Below are positions 1 through 11,195 of a DNA stretch of 64,000 bases, in pieces. The notes below the pieces were generated by a model, which saw only the letters and a list, made by a program, of their open reading frames with translations, was not told the DNA's origin and ran no database searches. Positions within the stretch are counted from its first letter, which is position 1, and every line of letters starts with the position of its first letter. This DNA comes from Triatoma infestans (taxonomy: Eukaryota; Arthropoda; Insecta; Hemiptera; Reduviidae), in the NCBI GenBank assembly GCA_011037195.1, contig JAAEAF010014414.1, positions 62,001-126,000 on the forward strand. Reading direction: 5' to 3'. Position numbers and translations under genes: made by a program.

Positions 1-714
1 AATTTGAAAGTCTATTGTTTACACCTGAAATACCTAAATTAGTGCTCTTAAGTTTTATTGTTTGTAAACAGAATGCAGTTGTATTTTAAGTGTAATGTGT
101 GTAATTGTAAGGGAGTGTGTGTGTGTTAAAGTTTGCCTGTGGGTTCGCTGCTAAACCCAAGCAGTTGCACGCAACAACTACCTCTTGCAGGCTCCATTGT
201 GCATTGTATGAATGTTGGAGTATCAGAGTGTAAGTGATGTTGGCTTGTCCACTTCTACCTGGGGGGGGGGGGTTTCAATGAGGTAAGTATTTTGGGTCAG
301 CAGTTTTTCCTTCTTTTTCAATGCTTGAACGAAGGATATTGCCTCTGTATATATTTGTGCTGTGAAGAACTGGCCGCAGATGTTTAATATCGTAATCTTC
401 TTCAATAGTCAATTAAAGCATTTCAGATTATTCGTGACTGATTGAGGAAAGGGTTGGGCGTCCGAATAGTTGTTACTGATTTGAGAGCATCGGGAAGGAT
501 GAGTTGATGCGTGAAATCGTTAATTTGCCGGCTGTCACTACTTTGCCGAGCACATTCGCCAGCTTCCTTGGAGGGGGGAACCTGTTTGGGGCAAAACTAG
601 GACTATTGATGACCGGTTTACTGTCGGAGCACTAGGCTCAATATGCATATTTTGGGGGGGCTTGTTGGCGATGACCCTTCTGTTAATACTGCGATGCTGC
701 GGGTAGAGATACTT
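1..714. other. No gene recognised
   Basis: AT-rich sequence with several G-runs (near 261-272 and 652-660). Short open frames here have no recognisable domain. I see nothing that supports a gene. Confidence 0.5.
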
Positions 715-1150
715 TTATTTGAAATATATTCCCGGGAAAATTGATTTAGTTTGTGGAGTTCTGGAGGGAAACAGCATTATTATGTTTTTGTCTAAAGTGC
801 CCCATTTCAGTACAGTGTGTGGTTTTACCACTTGTATGATATTACTTTATTCATTAGAAGCGTTGATAGATTTCCTAATGTGAAGAGAATCGGTTAACCG
901 GAAGTGCGACTTTACTGAATAGGATTCTGAATTTTTTTGAAAACGGTTCCAATAATATTCCTTAAACTTGGATTACTAACTAACTAGACAATACTAGAAA
1001 GTGAAGCTGTATCTATTTTAGTTACATTTAATGTATTAATGAAAAATATATTTGCGCTTTTATAGATTTTACATATGATGATATATAAATCCAGCTTTGG
1101 GAATCTTTACTAATCTTTCGGACTTCTTGGAACATTACGTTCTGGAAGTG
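715..1150 (+). repeat. Diverged copy of repeat family D
   Basis: Shares with the other D copies the ordered blocks 'CCCGGGAAAATTGATTT', a GGAGGGAAA stretch, 'TTAACCGGAAGTGCGACTTT' and 'GAAAACGGTTCCAATAATAT'. It lacks both D ends, so it is an internal fragment. No coding potential is seen. Confidence 0.65.
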
Positions 1151-1801
1151 TTTTGTGAAAAATTATTATTTAAGATTAAATGCCATTTTTTTTTAAAAAA
1201 GACATCTTTATGAAGTGCCGTTAATAAAGCGCGTCTAAACACTTTTAATGTCACTTACACACACACAAAATTAATAGTAATAGTAGTAATAATTGTGAAT
1301 TTAGTTAAATAGTTTCATTTGTTTATAATTAATAATTCCTTCATTTTATTTAGAAAGTAGAAGAAAAAACTGTCGAGTCCATATATATTTGAGAGGGGTG
1401 TTAATGTAAAAGGATTTGGGGAAGGTATTATAATAGTTTTGGAGGAGGGACAGTCGCCCTGAGCAGGTAGTAGAGAAGGGCTTGCCATGGCCCCCATATA
1501 GGGTGGCGCAAGCCCAACACCAACTATCTACCTAGCTACCTACCTATATCTACGAACGTATATAGTAGTGAGTGAGTGGTGATATATATATATATATACG
1601 TAGAGATAGATTTGGCAACACTGTATACAACAACTCACTCCCTCCAGAGCTGTGGTTGTTGTGTGCATTTCTCTGTCTCTCACTCACTGAAAGTGGTGTG
1701 GTGTTTGTTTTTTTATGTTCTTACGTGGCTATGTTGGCAATATTGTTGTGACGGGCGAAAGAGAAGTACCCGGAGCCACTTCTCTCTATTTCTCTCTCTC
1801 T

Positions 1802-1835
<34 letters not shown>

Positions 1836-2096
1836 CATGTATGTTTGTATTTGTATATATATATATATATATGTGCTCCTTCACCTCGCCAGGGTGAAAT
1901 TACTTTTTCTTTTATTCAAACTGAATTTTATTCTTTGCATTTTATTTTTTCCAGACATACCGTAAACACCTATATAGCTCGCAGAACTCTACAGTATCGT
2001 TTGCTTATTAAACAATATCCTCCTCAAAATGAAGAAGGATATGCAAATATTGTTGGCCTCTTTGATTGTGAAATACATCGTTGACATATTTGATTT
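1151..2096. repeat. Simple repeats (CT)n, (GT)n, (AT)n in unannotated DNA
   Basis: Contains a CT tract at about 1779-1803, a GT tract at 1805-1832 and an AT tract near 1856-1872. Open frames across this stretch arise from the dinucleotide repeats, because all reading frames of such repeats stay open. No gene is supported. Confidence 0.7.
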
Positions 2097-2760
2097 TTGT
2101 TTTCTCAGGAAAGAGGAAGTATTGCGTTTCTGTCAAAATTTTCAAAATTGAGGTTTAATCGGAAATACAGATTTTCAAGACCCTTTTATATACGAAAAAA
2201 AAATTGTTTAGCTAACGTTTTTTTATATATTACAACAAAATTTTATATATATATATATATATTGTGTGTGTGTGTGTCTACAAAATATCTCTAAAATGCA
2301 AATTTGCAGGTAGCTCGAACTTGATATTCAGTTTAGGTATTTATTTTCTCGTGATTTTGTCAAAAATGGCTTTTAGGTTTTTCTTTAAACTTATACTAAC
2401 TACAAATGCCTAACATTTTTATTAATGGGTATAGCCAACATCTGCTTCAGGGGGAAGGCAAAAATGCAGTGCAAATAACTTCGCATATTTATAAAGGAAT
2501 CTCATGTACAGAATTAATACAAGGAATAGGTATTCGAACCCAGATAAACTGGGTAATACATAAATATATATATACGTATATATATTTATTATATATATAT
2601 GTTTATATATAAATATATATATACGTATATATATTAAATACATATATAACAAATTTTTTTGAAGACTAAGAGAAAAAAAGTTTTTTGGCCCCCGTTGAAA
2701 AAATGTTGAAATAAATACCTCTATAATTTTGTTTCTGTGAACACATACGAATCATACCGA
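2097..2760 (+). repeat. Repeat family D copy with AT microsatellite
   Basis: Begins with a degenerate D start (TTTCTCAGGAAAGAGGAAG) followed by the D blocks around AAATACAGATTTTCAAGACC, a short GT tract at 2262-2277, then GCAGGTAGCTCGAACTTGAT and a TTTTCTCGTGATTTTGTC block. The 3' half is overrun by an AT-rich, partly palindromic microsatellite at 2556-2640. Confidence 0.65.
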
Positions 2761-2937
2761 GCGACAGACAAAGCTGAACAGATCGTTCCAACAAAATATA
2801 ATTTATTTACTTCCTTTGGACTTGAATTAACCAGGAAAAACTGTTAAAAATCCTATAATTTGAAGATTGACGTTTTCACAAAGCATTTTCAACAGTCGAC
2901 TACTGCAATAGTACGTAGTTGGACTGATAAGTGTAAG

Positions 2938-3226
2938 ATTATTATTATTATTTGCCTGTGGGCAAGGATCAAACCCTACGCTATTCAAAGCCCTACTGGG
3001 CCCATCCCCAAGAAAAACAACAACAAACCAGATCTAGAATAAATATCCAGACCCGGGTCTAATCCATCTAAGATTCACCGCAGTCCGAACAAATCGGACA
3101 ATATCTTAAGGGGAAATAGCTTAAGCTGTTCCACAGACATCCTGTTCCGATCAAAGGTCCTGAACCTAAGTTCCTCACAACCCAGGCAATCTGTCATAAG
3201 AGATGTGTACACGCTTCGGCGGTACA
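2938..3226 (-). mobile_element. 3' end of an I-type LINE (copy 1), 5' truncated
   Basis: Read on the minus strand, the sequence contains codons for 'MTDCLGCEELRFRTFDRNR', part of the Cys/His-rich C-terminal tail of LINE ORF2 proteins that carry RNase H. It ends in a TAA-type repeat (ATT on the plus strand at 2938-2950). Three related copies lie in this window and share the same 3' end. TAA-repeat tails are known for I-clade LINEs; the clade assignment is therefore inference. The reading frame is broken and the copy is dead. Confidence 0.65.
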
Positions 3227-3589
3227 TATAATAAAATTGGTACGATAAGTGTAGGGACGCAAGTATTAGACAGAAATGTTAGAAATCTTCATTCCTCATA
3301 TGTTTGTCTTAACTTCCTAGTTATCTGTTACTGGTTAAATAAGTTAGGGAAATATCATTTTATTGTATTTCTAATTATCCAACTTTGGAGATCTAAGTCC
3401 AAGTAATATGAATAAAAAGATCAGTTTCAACAATCGGCACTCAAATTTCTGATAAACTGGTAATTTCTGCTTTTCATTAAGTATTTTTATTCTTTATTAT
3501 TTGCTAGCTGTAGGGGTGACAGTGGCCCCCACTTGTCCGCTTGGCTGCGCCCATGCTTCTATTTGAAAGATTTTCCTAGTAAATTAATG

Positions 3590-3760
3590 TTTACTTTCTC
3601 TTACTCCCGGTAGGAAGAGGAAGTATTGTGATCGTATCAAATCTTTGAACTCGAGTTTTCACTGGAAATACATGTTTTGAGTTTTCCTGAATAAGCAAAT
3701 ATTGTTTTAAGCGAATGGTGTCTGTGTGTGTGTGTGTCTGTGTCTGTGTGTGTGTCTGTG

Positions 3761-3825
<65 letters not shown>

Positions 3826-4500
3826 CTGTGTCTCTGTGTGTGTTGTGTGTGCCTGTGTCTCTCTCTCACTCTCTCTCTCTCTCTGTGTGTACACAATTCT
3901 CAAGCACGAAAAATCGCAGGAAACTGGAACTTTACAGAATTTTTTTTTTTTGTTTATTGGCGATTTTCTAGAAAACGGCACCAACGATTTTCTTTATACT
4001 TGGTCTACACTATCTGCACAAATATATCTCTATTACATTTTTTGGAAGCTTTTTCCGGGAAAAAGTCAAGTTCCGGGGGGAGAACGTGACATTGTTTCCT
4101 ACGAAGTACCACTTAAACACAATATATGTTTCTACTACTTATGCAATATTAATATTCATTTATTTGTTATTAAGTGTAAGCTATGGCATTGGTTAAGCCC
4201 ACTGGCTGTATAACAAAAAAAAAAAAAAATTAATATACATTAGAAGCTCTAGAATTCCAAGTTTGAAGAAAATCGGTTAAACAAAAATAAGACTGTCGGA
4301 ATAGGTTTTTAGGTTTTTTAAAATTTTCTCGAAAACGTGTATAACGATTTTCTATTGTGGATTTGGAATCCACAATAGACCTCGACTTTGTAGGTCGCAG
4401 TGGAATAGGCTCCCCCCCCCCCCGCTTGTTTTTATAAGTATACGTTTTCTGTAAACTCTTGTTATATACTGCACAGATCACTGTTACCAAACATATCAGT
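3590..4500 (+). repeat. Repeat family D copy with long CT/GT tract
   Basis: Opens with TACTTTCTCTTACTCCCGG-like sequence at 3590-3611 and runs through the D blocks GTTTTCACTGGAAATACATG, the CT/GT tract (3719-3892), AAAATCGCAGGAAACT, CGATTTTCTAGAAAACGGC and TTTTTCCGGGAAAAAGTC. Several long open frames on both strands here come from the dinucleotide tract and are not genes. Confidence 0.75.
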
Positions 4501-5062
4501 TTTTATTTCAAACATTTTTCTTACAAAAAAAAAAAAAAAAAAAAAGTTTTATATAAACTACCCACTTTTTTTTTAAACGGCGGGAAATTTCGAAAAAATA
4601 GAAAACACGTATTTAATCATTTTTAGTCTAGTTTATTTTCAGTAATTGATCCATTTTTTTATACCCCAATATCCCGAGATACAGCATCCAACTTTTTTTT
4701 TTCAAATGGTTTCATTATATTTTTTTTTGCATTATAGTTTACATATTTTTATAGTAATTGAGCCTCTAAAAAAATTAAAAAAAAAAAAATTTAAAATCGG
4801 TTAGGTTTTTCAAAAGTTATGGTAATTTAAAATATGAAAAACAAATTTCAGTTTAATGTCAAAATTACGTTATTTTTTCTTTAAAGAAGCTCTTCAAACT
4901 GGACACTATCAACGGATAGGCAAGGCAAAGCTCTGGACTCCCACGCTCTGTTTGTAGCAGCACTTAGGTGGCAAAGTCAACATCTAGGCAGGCTAGAGTT
5001 ATTCGACGTTCCATATCTTCGACTGAAGCCACGGGATTAAGGTTACTGTACGCTTTATTTTT
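4501..5062. other. AT-rich, no gene; possible inverted transposase scrap at 4960-5050
   Basis: Mostly poly-A and poly-T runs. On the minus strand near 4960-5050 a short run reads like 'NPVASVEDMERRITLACLD', which resembles the region near the C-terminus of mariner-like transposases. It is too short and isolated for a firm call. Confidence 0.3.
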
Positions 5063-5535
5063 TAGATATCCCCACAAAAAATGGACAAAAAATGCACAAT
5101 TTTATGGACTGATGAATCAAAGTTTACCAACAATGGCCTTCTAATCGTTGGAACTTTAGAATATGGGCAGAAGAAAATCCACAAGTTACCTTCGCCACAC
5201 GCCATTAGGTTGTTTTTTCTACAAATGTTTGGTGTGGAGTTTGAGGAAACCAACTAATCGGCCCATACTTCTACAGAGGGAACTTAACTGGTGAAAGGTA
5301 TCTAACTTTTTTAAGATACATTTTGCCAGTTTTGCTTGAAGATGTTCCTCTAAAACGTCGGTTAGATATGTATTTTCAACAAGATGGTTGCCCAGCACAT
5401 AATGCGAGAGTTGTTCGACGTTACCTGGACAGATATTTCCACGAAAAGTGGTTAGGAACTCATGGTCCGATCCAATGGCCACCTCGACCTCCGGACTTAA
5501 CCCCAATGGACTATTTTTTACTCTGGTCACCCTGT
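5063..5535 (+). pseudogene. DD41D mariner-like transposase fragment
   Basis: Three-frame reading gives the catalytic core of a Tc1/mariner-superfamily transposase. The first catalytic Asp is in 'ILWTDESKFTNNG', followed in a shifted frame by 'RWNFRIWAEENPQVTF'. The second Asp is in 'YFQQDGCPAHNARVVRRYL' and the third in 'PPDLTPMDYFL'. I count 41 residues between the second and third Asp, the spacing of the DD41D (rosa-like) group rather than DD34D mariner. At least one frameshift and in-frame stops are present, and the N-terminal DNA-binding part is absent, so it is inactive. It is followed directly by a D repeat. Confidence 0.75.
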
Positions 5536-5539
5536 ATAT

Positions 5540-6065
5540 ATTTTATAAGGATCTGCAACTTTTCCATGAAACCTTTCTGCGGGAAAATTAATTTAATTTC
5601 GGGATGTAGAGTGGTGTTATGTTTTCCTGTAATGTCTCAAGTGCTAAAATGTCGAATTTAGTTTTATTATACTACCAATCATCTAAATAATTTTAATTAC
5701 AATTGAATATATTGACAAAATTTCGAGTTTAAAGAAAATCGGTTGACCTGATCGGAAGTGCGTTTTTACTGAACAGCTTTTTTCAGTTTTCTGCGATTTC
5801 CTCCATAATAAACACCGACCAGTTTCATTAAACTTGCTATACTAACTATGAATACAAACACCTATCACTTTTGTTTGAAACACTACCGAGAAAGTTCATA
5901 TAAAGAAGTGTAGCGGTTAGAGGCCATGCTTACCTTAGAAAATTAATTAAGATTCTTACGTTGCTAAAAAGTGAAATTTTCAGAAAGTTTGTCAATTATA
6001 ACTGTGTGATCTGCAGTAAGAGGAGAAAGTCATGTGGGTGTTTCACAACAAATTTATTTTCCCTC
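5540..6065 (+). repeat. Repeat family D copy, 3' half
   Basis: Contains the D blocks 'GAAAATCGGTTGACC', 'GGAAGTGCGTTTTTACTGAA', 'CTGCGATTTCCTCCATAA' and 'CCGAGAAAGTTCATATAAAG'. It ends in the D 3' end AGTAAGAGGAGAAAGTCATG followed by TGGGTGTTTCACAAC. Confidence 0.75.
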
Positions 6066-6281
6066 CTTAACCCCTTGCGTTCGGGTATCCCCGTGGATTT
6101 ATCATAAACGTTTCGATCAAAGTCGGTTACGTGGACATTCACTGGGCCATTTACGTGGACATTTAATGGTTCTCATTAAAGTTGCGTATTAATTTATTGA
6201 ATGGCTTATAATAAATATTACAGGGCAATGAAGTTTTTTATAATTAATATAATTATTATAAAAAAAAAATTAAAAAAAGGC

Positions 6282-6375
6282 TCAGGCGTCGCGAAGCTTG
6301 AGTGGTTAGAGGTATGGATGGACAAGCCTGAGGAGTGTTGCGCAGTTTTGGGTTCGATACCCGATCTTGACCTTG
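6282..6375 (+). repeat. tRNA-like SINE head or tRNA relic
   Basis: A box-A-like stretch (6295-6312, GCTTGAGTGGTTAGAGG) is followed 38 nt later by a box-B-like stretch (6351-6361, GGTTCGATACC), the internal RNA polymerase III promoter of tRNAs. I could not fold a convincing acceptor stem, so a SINE head or decayed tRNA is more likely than a working tRNA gene. Confidence 0.45.
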
Positions 6376-6734
6376 AATTTTATTTGATGTAGAAAAATTG
6401 GAAATTTAAAAAAAAAAATGTTTTATTTTCCAGCTCCGTTCAGTAGTTATCAGATTGATATAATTAGGTATAGCACCAGCTAGATACAAGGCATTACTTT
6501 GCTTTATACTTTACTATTTTAAAATAAGGGCATAAAGCAAAGTTTTTAATATACGTTTATATTTTTCTATTTTATGCGATAGTACTGGTGTCTTGAATTA
6601 GTGAGGATAATAATAGCTATAAGAACATATTGTCGAAGCGCTCAAAAAGAAAAAGCAAAAACAAAATAGTGACCATTTCTCCTGGTTTTAACACTAAGAA
6701 ATTGGGACTTTTGGCATTAGGAGGCGGAAACGTC

Positions 6735-7042
6735 TATTTCTTTACTTTCTCTTACTCCTAGTAAGACGAAGTATTGTAATCGTGTCTAATTTTCGATATC
6801 GAGTATTACCGGAAATACAGTTTTGGGGTCCCCTAAGTCAAAAAAGTGGTTTTTCAAAAGTGATTTATGTGTGTTTGTATCAAAAACAAAGTTCGAACGT
6901 TATATTCCGTTTAGGTATCACATGGGATCCGGGTAAGTTATCTATCAAAATTCCTCAACCGGAAGTACTACTGTACTGAATATTTTGGTCACCTTTTTGC
7001 GATTTTCTCGAAAGTGACTCCTACGATTTTCTCTAAAATTAT
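6735..7042 (+). repeat. Repeat family D, 5' part (split by LTR retrotransposon)
   Basis: Starts with TTACTTTCTCTTACTCCTAG and keeps the 5' hairpin CTCTTACT-cct-AGTAAGA. It then carries the D blocks up to the CGATTTTCTCTAAAATTAT region. It breaks at 7042, where the LTR element begins. The rest of the same D copy resumes at 10497. Confidence 0.75.
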
Positions 7043-7728
7043 TGTAATGTAATGGTGTGGAGTTGTATTTGTAGTAGTGGTAGTGTGTAGCACGAGCGTT
7101 TTAGTGAAAAGGGCTTATAGTTTGTAATTTTAAAAGAGAATGAAGTTTAGTAATAATTGAGAAGTCACCACTGTTTTATATAATAAATATAATCTTTCAA
7201 ATAATAACTACAAGTTAATTGATTATTATAAGCTTATTTAAATATGTTGTGAAACTGGCACTGATGTTTTCACTTTGGTAGCTAGAACGAGTCTCTTTAG
7301 TAAATTTAAGTATTTTACAATATCACACTATTATGCTTAAGAAATTAAGTATTTATCAAGATTAATGCAAAACTGGCACAGATATTTAGAGAGCAATTCC
7401 TGAAGTGTCCTGTTTGAAGGTTGAGTTGTCTCTCTTTTTTTGAACTGAACTATTTGAAAGTTATGGCAGACTCTATTCTTTGGAATTGCTCTCTCTCTCT
7501 CTCGCGGGGGAATTTTCTTACAAAGGTTTGGCCTAACGGAATTTAGTGTCTTTGTTTTCTTAATAGCAATGACAGATTTAATATACCTGGTTCTAAAATA
7601 CACACTTTCTGAAGGTAAATTCACAGCACTAAAATAATTATAAAATATTAACAAAAATACAATTTTGGATACTATAAAATATTCAGAAACTTTAAACTAT
7701 TATTTTTCGATTTTGTCCTTCCACTACA
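7043..7728 (-). repeat. 3' LTR of the LTR retrotransposon
   Basis: On the minus strand it starts TGTAGTGGAAGGACAAAATC and ends CCATTACATTACA, giving short imperfect inverted TG...CA termini. The first 21 nt recur at 10472-10492, which shows that both element ends share LTR sequence. The length is 686 bp if the left boundary is right. Confidence 0.65.
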
Positions 7729-7744
7729 TTATCCCCCCTCCTGG
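7729..7744 (-). promoter_or_regulatory. Polypurine tract, plus-strand primer site
   Basis: Read on the minus strand, CCAGGAGGGGGGATAA directly precedes the TGTAGTGG start of the 3' LTR, the expected place for the primer of plus-strand DNA synthesis. Confidence 0.65.
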
Positions 7745-9365
7745 AGAAATTTTTCGGCACGAAAAATTTGGGAGATAATCTGGAGTTGTAGAGGCTTGGA
7801 AGTTATCGAGAGGCGTGTGTGTAACGTCTGCAAGGTGGCCGTGTGTTGTAGGCTGCAGTCATCTTCTTCTGCGGCAAACGCTGCTTGGATGTGTGAGCGT
7901 TGCTGTGGTGGTAGGCTGATAGGCGAACACTGCTTGGCGAGTGAGAGTGTTGATGAAGAAGTGACTGGCAAGGGTAGCTAGGTGATCAATGTAGACTGTA
8001 GGGTGTCGGTACGTAGGTGTGTATGTACTTTCTTGAATTAACTCTATATGGACAAAAAAAAACTCTTAAGTATTTCAAAAATAATTAACAAATAAATAAA
8101 TACACAAAATACACAAATAAAAAAAATATATATATTTAATAAGCGTGCAGGGATGCGCAAGGATGTGAGGATAATAGCAAAGGGTATGAGAAGATGAAGA
8201 TCTTTTCCTTTTGTAGAAATCTTGTGTTTCTGAAAATAATCATACAGAGTTATACATAAATTTATATGATAAAATTTCTAACAAATAACGTGCAATATTG
8301 ACTAATCATAACATGCAATTAAATTCATGCGCATGCAATAACATTCGTGCTCATGCAATGGTGCAGTCGACGAAGATTCTTGGATCTGTAAAAGAGAGGT
8401 TAAACAAATTTAAATTTCAACAAATATTAGTGTAAAAATTATTAAAGCTAAGAAGTAAAGATGAATATATATCTTGAGGGAGTATGCACAAGGGTGAAGC
8501 CGACTGTATGTTCATCAGCTCTTCAGCTTTGCTGTGTTTTCTAGATACCTTAAGTTAACAATAACATTAAAATACAAATGATAAACAAGTACAAGAATAA
8601 TACAAATTATTTAATTTCCTTTTAAGGCGAACTGAAAAAAATATTAATTAATTAGGTAAATACAATATATAAAAAAAATATTAATATCATCTCATCAAAA
8701 GTAACTACGAATTCACTTGGTGATCTTGATTTCTGCAAAATAAAATAAATTACAATTATTATTTAAATATACATATAATGCAATAATTACAAATATTAAA
8801 GCCGGAATAATTTTATGACTAGAAGTACGATAGTTTTCAGTGCTGAAACAAAAATAATATGTCATTACTGCAACAACTTAATTAGATATAAACCTGATAC
8901 ATTTATTGTTACATATAACATTTACATGTGGTGTAGTATGTAAAGTTAAGAAGTGTGATAGATTGAGAATTATTTCAAGAGATTCAATGTATAGTTGTGT
9001 ATGTATTGTGTGCGCGAGGTGGCACAGAAATTTTAGTTACTAGGAATTTTAGTGAACTTAGCGATTAGTACTAAATTGGTGTGTTTGAGTACTAGTTGAC
9101 AATTGAATGTTGAATTTAAGTGTTAGATGCGTGCGCAAATTAATGATTGCCCAGTAAGAAAATTTCTACAAGTATTGATTGGAAATCACTTTTTAATTGC
9201 GAAAGTATGAATTCGCCAGAAAATTTGGAATTTTCGACATTGTCCGCATGCAAATGAAGGGACGTGATGCCATAATTAGGTATGTTAAGGTTCTTAGGTT
9301 AAGAACTGGTGGAAGCAGGTATGATAGCCATGGTCAATCCAGGTGTTCGAGAAAGCGCCTGAAGG
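7745..9365. other. Internal non-coding part of the LTR element
   Basis: About 1.6 kb between gag and the polypurine tract, AT-rich, with no recognisable pol domain on either strand. An open frame on the plus strand at 9197-9463 is antisense to the gag 3' region and has no domain of its own. Confidence 0.55.
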
Positions 9366-10475
9366 CTAACTCGTTTTGGGCTGTATTTGGAAACAATTAC
9401 GAGCTGTATGTCCAAATGTTGAACAATATTGGCAAGTGGGCCTATTTTGGAGGTGATTGCTAGTTTCGTAACCATTATTATTATGACTATACTGGGGTCT
9501 ATCTGAATAAGAGTTAAATCGTGAATTATTTGAATTAACTCGAGGATTATGATTGTTACTATAATATTGACTATTATTATTATTATAGCGATTATTACTA
9601 TATACTCTGTGATTAAAATTTCTAGGAAAATTAAAATTCTTAGGCATTTTGCCAAAGTTAGTGCGAGGTTTTGATTGAAATTTGTTGGTGCAGTCCACGT
9701 CAAAATGTGGACTGGAACAATGGCGACAAGGTCTGTTCTTTATTACATTAAAAACTCTACAAGTGGTAGTTGGTTTTAACTGTGGCTTTTGACTTTTATT
9801 ACGATGTGGGCATTCTCTGTGGAAATGCATTTGTCCACAGTAACGACAAGGAGATGGGGGTGTACGATTATAAGTTTTCGAAGTAACAGCGAAAACTGTG
9901 GAGTTTGTTTCAGAAGCCTGAACTTCTTTTAGGGCATTGGCATAGGAAAGTGCTTCATCTAATTTTTGAGGAAGCTTCGTTCGTACCTCATTACGAAGCG
10001 GTTGAGGAAGTGACTTCAAGAATGCATCAGTGGCCAGTTTATCTAGAATTGCTTGTAAGGCCTCGAGTGGGTTAGCTTGAGCTTTTAAATGAATGGCGGA
10101 TTGGATATGTCTAATCCTATCCGCGAATGTTTCAGGAGACTCAGTGGGCAAGGACTGAATATTAGTCATCTGTTGTAAGAGGACTAAGGGTGTTTTTTCC
10201 TTACGAAATCGGGCTAGAAGTCACTCTGAAATTAGAGGATACGTTATAGTTGTACCCTGGCGTTGTAATTCCGCTTTCTGGGTGTCGTAAAAGATTTTTG
10301 CAGACCCTGAGAGTCTAAGCGCTAATATTTCTAATTTGGCAGCGTCGTCCCAGCCAGAAAGACTAGCACAATGGCTAATTTGGTCTAGGAAATCGGACAC
10401 TTTGGCTGAATTTTCGCCATCGAAGGTGGGTAAGCTATTAATTAATTGCAAATTCCTTAAGGGATTAGGTTGATT
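9366..10475 (-). pseudogene. gag: Gag polyprotein, N-terminally truncated, one in-frame stop
   Basis: Read on the minus strand from within the truncated element start, the frame includes 'LPTFDGENSAKVSDFLDQI', a capsid-type start seen in retrotransposon Gag. One TGA stop interrupts it at 10221-10223, and the same frame continues to 9366. The C-terminal part has three zinc knuckles: CRYCGQMHFHREC (CX2CX3HX4C), CRHCSSPHFDVDC (CX2CX3HX4C) and CQYCSTFGHTARNC (canonical CX2CX4HX4C). A long Asn/Tyr/Ser-rich linker sits between knuckles 2 and 3. Gag binds and packages the element RNA, and the knuckles contact nucleic acid. Apart from the single stop the frame is well kept, which suggests a fairly young copy. 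The position of the true start is lost with the 5' deletion. Confidence 0.8.
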
Positions 10476-10496
10476 TTTGTCCTTCCACTACATTAT

Positions 10497-10896
10497 GTAT
10501 CACTTACATGCGAGTATAGTAAGAGATGCAACTTTTAGTTGGAACATTTCTCCGGGAACATTTATTTAAGGGCACTTGGGGGGGTGGGGGGGAGTTATTT
10601 TCGTTCCAATAAAGTGTTGTTTCAGTTGATTACACAATTCTACCATCTAAACAAAATTAATTAGAAATAAATAAATTGCCAGAATTACAAAATCAGTAAA
10701 CCGGAAGTGCGTTTTTAATGAATAGTTTTTTCAGATTTCGCTATTTTCTCTATAAAAACACCGGACGAATTTCATTAAATTTAGTATACTAACTATATTT
10801 GTCATTTAAAATTTTTGTAAACTGCAGTAAGAGAAAGTTGTGTATCGTATTTAAAGGAGTAAGAGAAAGTCTGTGAATGTTTCACACCAGATTTTT
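10497..10896 (+). repeat. Repeat family D, 3' part (continues from 7042)
   Basis: Resumes the D consensus exactly where 6735-7042 left off: AACATTTCTCCGGGAACATT, GGGTGGGGGGGAG, CAATTCTACCATCTAAAC, CCGGAAGTGCGTTTTTAATG. It ends in TAAGAGAAAGTCTGTGAATG and TTTCACACCAGATTTT. Confidence 0.75.
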
Positions 10897-11049
10897 TATT
10901 CTTAAAACCAAGAAATAGACAGTAATTGGTTCTTTGTTTTATTATATGATGTTTAAAGTAGTATGTTATCAATTTTACGTTTTTAAGTGTTTTATTTGTA
11001 ATAATATTTGTATTATCTTGAAAATACTTTTATATTCTGTGACACCTAC

Positions 11050-11163
11050 CTGGAAATAGAGGAAAAGAAAATGCAATCGTGTCAAATATTTGAAATTGAG
11101 TTTACATCAGAAATAGATGTTTTGTGTGGTCTTGTGTGTATGAAAAAATTGTTGTTAGCGAAT

Positions 11164-11195
<32 letters not shown>

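Larger units (their letters stand above)
7043..10492 (-). mobile_element. LTR retrotransposon with gag and no visible pol
   Basis: The element lies on the minus strand inside a D repeat, flanked by TTAT on both sides (7039-7042 and 10493-10496), consistent with a short target duplication. Its outer ends are TG...CA (TGTAATGTAATGG on the left, ...CCTTCCACTACA on the right). A 3' LTR (7043-7728) is preceded on the minus strand by a polypurine tract. At the 5' side only about 21 nt of LTR sequence remain (10472-10492) before gag begins, so most of the 5' LTR, the primer-binding site and the gag start are deleted. Between gag and the polypurine tract (7745-9365) I find no protease, reverse transcriptase, RNase H or integrase. 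The gag type suggests a Ty3/gypsy relative, but without pol this is uncertain. Confidence 0.75.

Noticed and set aside
3591..4213. Several overlapping open frames over 80 codons on both strands
   Set aside because: They are produced by the CT/GT microsatellite, which stays open in every frame; the encoded runs are only Cys/Val and Ser/Leu or His/Thr and Arg/Glu repeats.
9197..9463. 88-codon frame on the plus strand
   Set aside because: Antisense to and just beyond the gag 3' end; no domain and no independent support.
9299..9703. 134-codon Ile-rich frame on the minus strand
   Set aside because: Alternative frame of the gag low-complexity (Asn/Tyr) linker; not a separate protein.
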